Assembly (NCBI GenBank): GCA_964438515.1
Contig: CAYTLK010000118.1
Location: forward strand, 1 to 11,134
Length of the DNA: 11,134 nucleotides
From: RGIG3701 sp964438515
Lineage (GTDB): Bacteria; Planctomycetota; Planctomycetia; Pirellulales; Thermoguttaceae
Direction: 5' to 3'
The translations under genes were made by a program, and so were the position numbers. Positions within the stretch are counted from its first letter, which is position 1, and each line of letters opens with the position of its first letter. The notes under the pieces were generated by a model. That model saw only the letters and a list, made by a program, of their open reading frames with translations. It was not told where the DNA came from and did no database searches. Positions 5,909-11,134 of the stretch are shown here, one piece after another.

Positions 5909-8143
5909 TTATTTATCATTTGAATCTCCCATCTTTTCAATCGGAAGCCGCTTGAAACTCGGAACCAACGTCTGCAACGCATCCTGAACCGCCTTGAAAC
6001 CGTCCGAATCCGGATTTTCTGCAGAGATTTTCTCATTACGGAATACTGTACGATTGGAACCGTCTTCGTTTTGCGGGAACAAATCCTGCTGCGACGCATT
6101 CCAGTTGAAGACGTCGTTTTCCGTAAAATCAATCCTCGGAAGGGACGTTTTGACCGCTCCGCCGTGCATCTGCAGCCAGTTGGAACACGCAATCGCAACG
6201 TTATTTCGTACGTGATTGTGCAGCGGCAGTTTCGGATCGTCCTCCATAATATTCTGGATGTACGGGTACCGCTCGCGCCACGGAGACTCGGTAAAATGCA
6301 GATCTTGCAGCTTTTTCAGCAAATCCCATCCGTTTTTGTACCCTTCGCCGGGTTTGGCGCGCGTCAGTCCGCGGTCATCAAAATGCACCGCAGCGGTACA
6401 CTCGATGAAAAGGTTGTTTTCGATGTTGTTGTAACGTCCTCCGCCGACGAAAGCCGCCCAGCCGGCACGGTAAAAGACGTTGTTTCGCACCGTGTCGCCG
6501 CTGTCGCAGTCGTCGAGATAAACGCCCATCACCATCACATTTTCTTTAAGCGGTTCGTAATTCGGCGTCATTCCCTGCGATTTCTGCCACTCGACGCCCG
6601 CCTGACCGAAATGATGGAAGTAGTTGTACTGAATGACGTTTCCGAGCGAGCTCCAGTCGCGTCCCGTGTACATTCCGCCGCCGTCACCGCTTTCCATCAT
6701 GGCGCTGTGCACCTCATTATATTCGAACAAATTTTCATTTCCTCCGTACGCAATACAAATGTACGGCGAGTCGTGAAGCAGATTGTGCGCGACGTAACAG
6801 CCGCATCCGTAAAAAGTGAGACACGAACCGCCCGTGCGCTGCAGACGTCCCGAATGATGAATGTGACAGTTCGTCACGTAATTTTCGCACTTTTCGAGCG
6901 TCTGACGGTTTCCGCCGCTCAATTGGACGCAGGTTTTTCCCGCATTGAAGACTTCCGAATGGGTGAGTCCGCAGCGTTTTCCGCCGGAAATACTGACGGC
7001 ACTGTTTGTCGTGTTGTAAACGCAGACGTTCGTGATGCGCGAATCTTCGCAGTTCGTCATCGAAATCGCAAGTCCGAGCGAGTATTTTGCCGTAATTCCT
7101 TCGAGAATGAAGTTTTTGGCGTCGCGAATCGTCACCATCGCGTCACGCTGAACGGAAAGAAAAACGTTCGAAAGATCGTCATTTACGGGATAAAAATAAA
7201 GGATGTTTTTTTCAATATCGATGTACCACTCGCCCGGCGCATCGAGTTCTTCCAGAATATTGAACGCAAAATAACGACGTTTGGCCGTGTGCCACTTACT
7301 GGAATTTCCGACGCCGTAAACCGAGTTTTCCTGGGTCGTAAACTGTTTTTTCTCTTTATCGATCTGCGAAATTTTCAGTGTCTCACTGAACCAGTCGTGA
7401 CACCAAAAACCCGTGAGCCACACACCTTTGGACGCGTCCCACCGAGCCGGTTCCTCTTCCGAATATTCGAAAACCGCAGGTCGAGCGCCGAATTCCCATT
7501 CATCTTTGCTTCGGTCGCACGGATTGACGCCGCGATCGATGACGTTCGGAATTTCCAACCATCCCTGATTCGGAAAACGTGCAATCTGCATCGCTTTGTC
7601 GTTCGCGAAAAGTTCCACGGACGGCCACGTCTGAAAACGAACGGGAAGCGGCGGAATATTTTCGATGCCGACACTTCCTAAATCAAATTCGTACACGTTT
7701 CCTTTTGCATTTTCTTTCAGCCGCGAAAGAACGGCCGGGTCGGATACTTTCCGAAAATTTTCCTTTCCGAGAGGCGCGCCGCCCGCGAAAAGCGCCCCTT
7801 GGGGAGACGCACGGTAAATCATGGGCGCTTCGGCACTCGCTCCGCCGTCTTCAGCGGTAAAAACCAGTGCCGTTTTCGGATACGCAAACGTCCCGGTGAG
7901 TTCCACGACGATTCCTTTTTCAGGAAACGCCTTTTCGGAACGCTGCGCACGAATCGTGTCGCGTGCTTTTTCGACGCTGCGCCACGGTGCAGAAGCGGAC
8001 CCGTCGCCGGTTTCATCGTTTCCCGAACCGGAATTCACGTAAAACGTTTGCTGTGCGTTCACGGTTTTGACGAAATTTACATTTCCGACAAAAAAGGAGA
8101 GGGAAAGAAGGGTTAAAACGATAGAATAAATGCAGTGTTTCAT
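5909..8143 (-). CDS. Secreted right-handed beta-helix protein, possibly a GH141-like glycosidase
   Basis: The product has 744 residues. A signal peptide ends at about VNA30. The mature N-terminus (FYVNSGSGNDETGDGSASAP, then a WRSVEKARDTIRA helix) is the usual opening of secreted parallel beta-helix enzymes. A middle segment with GEWYIDIEKNILYFYP (about 304-319) is seen in proteins related to GH141. From about 330 to 590 come beta-helix coils with asparagine-rich turns (IQYNYFHH, VRNNVFYR, IENNLFIE), followed by a tail with RNNVAIACSNW. A role on plant or algal polysaccharide outside the cytoplasm is likely, but the substrate is unknown and I cannot place catalytic residues. The ATG at 8143 was chosen because the signal peptide starts there; the frame stays open to 8311 but that extension overlaps the upstream gene. 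There is no Shine-Dalgarno: the leader (8187-8150 on the minus strand) is nearly pure pyrimidine. The gene begins 68 bases after the glycosylase and may be cotranscribed with it. Confidence 0.82.
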   Translation of the reverse strand: MKHCIYSIVLTLLSLSFFVGNVNFVKTVNAQQTFYVNSGSGNDETGDGSASAPWRSVEKARDTIRAQRSEKAFPEKGIVVELTGTFAYPKTALVFTAEDGGASAEAPMIYRASPQGALFAGGAPLGKENFRKVSDPAVLSRLKENAKGNVYEFDLGSVGIENIPPLPVRFQTWPSVELFANDKAMQIARFPNQGWLEIPNVIDRGVNPCDRSKDEWEFGARPAVFEYSEEEPARWDASKGVWLTGFWCHDWFSETLKISQIDKEKKQFTTQENSVYGVGNSSKWHTAKRRYFAFNILEELDAPGEWYIDIEKNILYFYPVNDDLSNVFLSVQRDAMVTIRDAKNFILEGITAKYSLGLAISMTNCEDSRITNVCVYNTTNSAVSISGGKRCGLTHSEVFNAGKTCVQLSGGNRQTLEKCENYVTNCHIHHSGRLQRTGGSCLTFYGCGCYVAHNLLHDSPYICIAYGGNENLFEYNEVHSAMMESGDGGGMYTGRDWSSLGNVIQYNYFHHFGQAGVEWQKSQGMTPNYEPLKENVMVMGVYLDDCDSGDTVRNNVFYRAGWAAFVGGGRYNNIENNLFIECTAAVHFDDRGLTRAKPGEGYKNGWDLLKKLQDLHFTESPWRERYPYIQNIMEDDPKLPLHNHVRNNVAIACSNWLQMHGGAVKTSLPRIDFTENDVFNWNASQQDLFPQNEDGSNRTVFRNEKISAENPDSDGFKAVQDALQTLVPSFKRLPIEKMGDSNDK

Positions 8144-8211
8144 AATTTTAAGGGGGAAAGTGAGTGAAAGAGGGGGAGGGAAGAAAACGGTCCGAACATC
8201 GAATGAATTTT
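8144..8211 (-). other. Short spacer with polypyrimidine leader of the beta-helix gene
   Basis: The 68-base gap between the glycosylase stop and the beta-helix start has no promoter-like pair and no proper terminator. On the minus strand 8187-8150 is C and U with only two A residues (8165 and 8161), and the start follows directly after TTAAAATT. Translation must begin without an anti-Shine-Dalgarno match, by a leader-independent or coupled mechanism. Confidence 0.55.
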
Positions 8212-9433
8212 CTACTCGATGCCCATCAATTTCATTAAAAACTGTAAATCCTGCCACGTCGCGGCTTTCTGTGCCGGATTGCGAAGCAAATATGCCGGAT
8301 GGTACGTACAAACCACCGTCGCCATACGATACTGATACTCTTTCAGCCGCATTCGGCTAATCGTAGTCGTCGTGTCGAGTAAATACTGCGCGGCAGACGC
8401 ACCCAAACAACAAATAAACTTCGGTTTCACAATATCTATCTGCGTGTCCAAAAATTGCCGACATCGATACGCCTCCTCCGGAAGCGGCGGGCGATTGTCC
8501 GGCGGACGACAACGTAAAATGTTGCAAACGTACGTCCCTTCTTCACGATTGATTTTCATACCATTTTCTATCATCGTCGTGAGCAACTTTCCCGCACGTC
8601 CGACGAAAGGAACGCCCTGCCGATCTTCATCCGCACCCGGAGCTTCGCCCAGAAACATCAGTTCCGCATACGGATTTCCCGTTCCCGGAACCGTCTGCGT
8701 ACGATTCGAAACCAGTTCAATACAGCGCGCGCACCGAGCGATTTTCTCTCCCAGAATCCGAAGCGCCTCACGTCGGTCTTCCATCATAATTAACGGCGTA
8801 TAATCCTCATGAGGAGGAATAATTTCCAATGTAACGGGCGCTTTTTTAGGGGCCATGGGATACGAACTCCGAAAGGATGAAGTGGAATAATTTCTGGCGG
8901 ATGCGGAATTGGTTTGGGAATGGGACTGAAAATTACTCTGGGAATTGGTTGAGGAATTGTTCGAGGACGGACGGCCTGAAGTGTTCCAGGCGGTATTTCG
9001 CTCGGACGAAAAGGAAGACGAAGACGATGCGGATGCGGATGCGTCCGGCGAGCCCGGCGTCGAGGAATTACGGGACGGAAGCCCATTTTTCTGCCACGGA
9101 ACCGGCTGAGTCCCCGGATTGATTTGAAGCCGCTGCGTAGATTTCGTGTCGGAACCGCGTTGTGTGTCGGAATCGNNNNNNNNNNNNNNNNNNNNNNNNN
9201 NNNNNNNNNNNNNNNNNNNNNNNNNNNNNNNNNNNNNNNNNNNNNNNNNNNNNNNNNNNNNNNNNNNNNNNNNNNTCGGAATCGTTCGAGGCGGAAGTTT
9301 TCGACGAACCGGGCGTTTCGAGACGGTCCAGCTCCGTCAGCACTTTGGCCGCCTGAGTCTTTGAAAAACCCTCAACTCCCGCGCACTGAAGCGCCTGAAG
9401 TCGCTGAATAATCGCTCGTCTTGAAAGGGACAT
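8212..9433 (-). CDS. Family 4 uracil-DNA glycosylase (Fe-S), interrupted by an assembly gap
   Basis: The product removes uracil from DNA to start base excision repair. The core lies at 8856-8212. In a joined protein of 370 residues it shows GEAPGADED (226-234), the HPAYLLRNP motif (His342) and four cysteines at 198, 201, 272 and 288 (CARC, then 16 residues between the last pair), the ligands of the 4Fe-4S cluster in this family. Upstream of the core the frame remains open, without a stop, to the gap at 9275. It encodes about 100 residues rich in Ser, Asn, Thr and Gln. Beyond the gap, an ATG at 9433 begins a helical segment (RRAIIQRLQALQCAGVEGF) like the N-termini I know from planctomycete glycosylases. 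Both gap edges hold TCGGAATCG in the same codon phase, so overlapping them gives one continuous frame. The ATG at 9433 has no clear ribosome site but lies about 168 bases after a good promoter. The core identity is near certain; joining the halves is a strong inference. Confidence 0.88.
9026..9043. repeat. Three tandem GATGCG units in the glycosylase linker
   Basis: Three exact six-base units encode the alternating Ala-Ser part of the linker (joined residues about 93-98), next to a run of serine codons (GGAAGACGAAGACGA on the plus strand). Such in-frame microsatellites can change length by two residues per unit without breaking the frame. Confidence 0.8.
9176..9275. other. Assembly gap (100 N)
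   Basis: Exactly 100 N residues, the usual placeholder for a gap of unknown size, lie inside the glycosylase gene. The last bases before it (9167-9175) and the first after it (9276-9284) are both TCGGAATCG. A related TGTCGGAACCG occurs 18 bases further left (9147-9157), which indicates an 18-base repeat at the break. Confidence 0.95.
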
Positions 9434-9607
9434 AATAAAAAACGGGGGAAAAATGAGGCTTTTATACCTGATGCATTTTGAATTTTCGCTCCACCATCGT
9501 GACTCTATCGAGAAACGACTGCCGCCGCGGTACGAAAACTCCGCGCGAGGAATGCGGTTCAAGGAACGGAGGCCGAACGAACATTCGGCAAAAATCGCAG
9601 TCACTTT

Positions 9608-9636
9608 ATTTTAACGGGAGGAGGGCCGTCTGTCAA
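9608..9636 (-). promoter_or_regulatory. Sigma-70-type promoter of the glycosylase gene
   Basis: On the minus strand a perfect TTGACA (9636-9631) is followed after exactly 17 bases by TAAAAT (9613-9608). Transcription would start near 9601. It would drive the glycosylase and possibly the beta-helix gene behind it. Confidence 0.85.
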
Positions 9637-9736
9637 GTGGCGGGAACCGATATTCTTATTTTTCTGAAAAATTTTTTCTTTTGTTTGAATTTCGGAATCG
9701 TAAAATCCAAATATTAGCGTCCTTTATGAAGAATTG

Positions 9737-9785
9737 AAAACAACCCAACTCCCCCCATTTGGGTTGTTTTTGCCGGTTTTTTTTT
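9737..9785 (+). terminator. Orphan terminator-like hairpin between divergent promoters
   Basis: A perfect 12-base-pair stem (AAAACAACCCAA, 9737-9748, with 9759-9770) has a ten-base loop. On the plus strand it is followed by TGCCGG and nine T residues (9777-9785); the minus strand has only a short U-tract. No gene precedes it on the plus strand and none on the minus strand, so its client transcript is unknown. It could end a small RNA or block upstream transcription from either promoter. Confidence 0.6.
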
Positions 9786-9827
9786 CCTTTTCCATCTGGA
9801 AGTACCAACGGAACGAAACGGGGGGAG

Positions 9828-9855
9828 TGGACTCGCGGAAAGATTGAAGTATAAT
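9828..9855 (+). promoter_or_regulatory. Promoter of the phenylacetate-CoA ligase gene
   Basis: A perfect TATAAT (9850-9855) follows TGGACT (9828-9833, four of six matches to the -35 consensus) with a 16-base spacer. Transcription would start near 9862. Just downstream, TTCCAAAGGAA (9871-9881) overlaps GGAATCGTTCC (9877-9887), two nested inverted repeats that could be an operator, though nothing here proves it. Confidence 0.65.
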
Positions 9856-9998
9856 TATTTCTACGACTTATTCCAAAGGAATCGTTCCATTTTCTCTCAG
9901 GATTTACGTACGCTGCAAAGACGTTCAAGAAACGCACTGAAAAACGTTACAAAAATACTGAATTATTCAAAGAGACTTATTAAATAATCAAAGAAATC

Positions 9999-11134
9999 AT
10001 GCACAACGCCCAATCCAAACCTGTTTATAATCCCGTCAGTGCCCCCGACTATCTCCCGCGCGAACAAATGCGGGAACTCCAGTCCCGGAAACTCAAACGG
10101 ATGGTAAAACGCAGTTACGAAAACGTCAAACTCTATCAGGATCGAATGAATCAAATGAATTTGACTCCGGACGATATTCAAAGTATCGACGATATTGTGA
10201 AACTGCCTTTTATGATGAAAGCGGATTTGCGCGACACCTACCCCTACGGCCTTTTTGCCTCGCCGCTCAGTGAGATCGTGCGCCTTCATGCGTCCAGCGG
10301 AACGACCGGAAAACCGATTGTCGTCGCTTATACAAAAGAGGATTTGGCGGTTTGGGACGAAGTGGTTGCGCGCGCGCTCGCCGGTTACGGCGTCACGTCG
10401 AGCGACATCATTCAGATTGCGTACGGATACGGACTTTTCACGGGCGGCTTGGGACTCCACGGCGGCTCGTCCCGTCTTGGATGTACGGTCGTTCCAATTT
10501 CCGGCGGAAATACGGATCGTCAAATCATGCTTATGCGTGACTTTCACGTCACCTGCTGCGGCTGCACACCCAGTTATTTTGTACACATCATCGACAAAGC
10601 GATTCAGATGGGAATTAATATGCGGGAATTTCCGCTCAAGTTCGGCGTCTTTGGTGCGGAACCGTGGTCGGAAGAGGTGCGGCAGTACATTCAGGAACAG
10701 GCGGGAATCCGGGCGTTCAACATTTACGGTCTCTCGGAAATCTGCGGGCCGGGCGTCGGTGCGGAATGCTGTTTCCAGAACGGAATGCACATTTTTGAGG
10801 ACCATTTTTACCCTGAAATTATCGATCCTGCAACGGGAAAAGCGCTTCCGGATGGAACGGAGGGCGAGCTGGTGCTTTCCACGCTCAGTAAAGACGCGAT
10901 GCCGATGCTGCGCTACCGTACGCGCGACATTACGACGATTGATGTGGAGCCGTGCGCGTGCGGACGAACGATTCGTCGGATTCGACCGATTCGCAGACGA
11001 AGTGACGACATGCTGATTTTGCGCGGAGTGAACGTCTTTCCGTCGCAGATCGAGACGGGAATTCTGCGTGTGGAGGGAGCTTCGCCGCATTTTCAGATTG
11101 TGCTCGACAAAGGTGCGGACGGTCTCGATCGAAT
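9999..11134 (+). CDS. paaK: Phenylacetate-CoA ligase (AMP-forming), truncated at the right edge
   Basis: The 378 visible residues are a member of the adenylate-forming enzymes that activate phenylacetate or related aryl acids with ATP and coenzyme A in the cytoplasm. Motifs are in the expected order: the nucleotide loop SSGTTGKP (99-106), the YGLSE adenine site (243-247), RYRTRD with the ribose-binding aspartate (305-310), a CACGRT segment (319-324) and the domain hinge RRSDDMLILRGVNVFPSQIE (333-352). Family members are about 430 residues, so some 50 C-terminal residues lie beyond the window, where the small domain continues. The ATG at 9999 is the first in frame after a stop at 9981-9983; no strong ribosome site precedes it. 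In anaerobes such ligases often accompany indolepyruvate ferredoxin oxidoreductase genes, which would have to be outside this window. The exact substrate cannot be told from the sequence. Confidence 0.93.
   Translation, partial: MHNAQSKPVYNPVSAPDYLPREQMRELQSRKLKRMVKRSYENVKLYQDRMNQMNLTPDDIQSIDDIVKLPFMMKADLRDTYPYGLFASPLSEIVRLHASSGTTGKPIVVAYTKEDLAVWDEVVARALAGYGVTSSDIIQIAYGYGLFTGGLGLHGGSSRLGCTVVPISGGNTDRQIMLMRDFHVTCCGCTPSYFVHIIDKAIQMGINMREFPLKFGVFGAEPWSEEVRQYIQEQAGIRAFNIYGLSEICGPGVGAECCFQNGMHIFEDHFYPEIIDPATGKALPDGTEGELVLSTLSKDAMPMLRYRTRDITTIDVEPCACGRTIRRIRPIRRRSDDMLILRGVNVFPSQIETGILRVEGASPHFQIVLDKGADGLDR

Larger units (their letters stand above)
9434..9998. other. Divergent intergenic region between glycosylase and CoA ligase genes
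   Basis: No protein gene is supported in these 565 bases. It contains the glycosylase promoter (9608-9636, minus), a hairpin with T-tract (9737-9785), the ligase promoter (9828-9855, plus) and two leaders: about 168 bases before the glycosylase and about 137 bases before the ligase. The short frames here lack ribosome sites and recognisable products. Confidence 0.7.

Noticed and set aside
6071..7681. 536-residue plus-strand open frame opposite the beta-helix gene
   Set aside because: It is antisense to a well-supported gene with a signal peptide and beta-helix repeats. Its own product is rich in Arg, Val, Phe and His with no domain, as expected of a mirror frame.
8197..8221. CATCGA/TCGATG inverted repeat across the glycosylase stop as a terminator
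   Set aside because: The stem is only 6-7 pairs with a 13-base loop and no U-tract, so read-through into the beta-helix gene is more likely.
8144..8311. N-terminal extension of the beta-helix protein to 8311
   Set aside because: It would overlap the glycosylase coding region and place a signal peptide 56 residues into the protein.
8212..8856. Glycosylase starting at the ATG at 8856
   Set aside because: The frame is open for more than 300 further bases to the gap and matches the phase of the N-terminal segment beyond it, so 8856 is an internal methionine in my reading.
9068..9604. A separate 178-residue gene reading through the N gap
   Set aside because: The part left of the gap is in the wrong frame, an artefact of the 100-N placeholder. 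The stretch before the ATG at 9433 begins at the predicted transcription start and has no ribosome site.
9963..11090. 375-residue minus-strand frame opposite the CoA ligase
   Set aside because: The plus strand encodes all the ligase motifs in order; this frame is His/Arg-rich with no domain.

Overview
The window looks like part of a draft (scaffolded or metagenome-derived) genome of a planctomycete or close relative. Four observations suggest this. One gene is a large secreted protein laid out like the hydrazine synthase alpha subunit, with a beta-propeller and CxxCH heme sites of the 'FVQPILDRNCGKCH' type. There is a secreted tandem alpha/beta hydrolase and a secreted beta-helix protein of the carbohydrate-active type. 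The family 4 uracil-DNA glycosylase carries an extra N-terminal segment and a long low-complexity linker, an architecture I associate with Planctomycetota. Several genes lack a clear Shine-Dalgarno sequence. The assignment is an inference from protein character, not a phylogenetic result.

Layout. Positions 1-272 hold a strong promoter, a tRNA-Phe(GAA) and its terminator on the plus strand. Converging on it from the right is a run of four minus-strand genes: a family 4 uracil-DNA glycosylase (9433 to 8212, interrupted by a 100-N gap), a secreted beta-helix protein (8143 to 5909), a secreted two-domain alpha/beta hydrolase (5659 to 3551) and a secreted HzsA-like diheme protein (3294 to 439), closed by a strong terminator at 409-358. 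Spacers are 68, 249 and 256 bases, so the last two genes may have their own promoters. A 565-base intergenic region (9434-9998) separates this run from a divergent, right-truncated phenylacetate-CoA ligase gene (9999 to the edge). It holds one good promoter facing each way and an unexplained terminator-like hairpin between them.

Function. The beta-helix protein and the hydrolase are both exported and could act together on a complex polysaccharide (backbone or side-chain attack plus ester removal). The HzsA-like protein would be an exported c-type cytochrome of unknown activity; nothing here implies hydrazine synthesis. The glycosylase and the ligase are housekeeping or catabolic genes without an evident link to the secreted set.

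The most useful result is structural. The glycosylase gene is one reading frame cut by an assembly gap whose two edges carry the same 9-base sequence in the same codon phase, so the start that looks natural downstream of the gap (8856) is very probably wrong. I see no CRISPR array, transposon, phage or defence system, and no convincing new multi-gene system.
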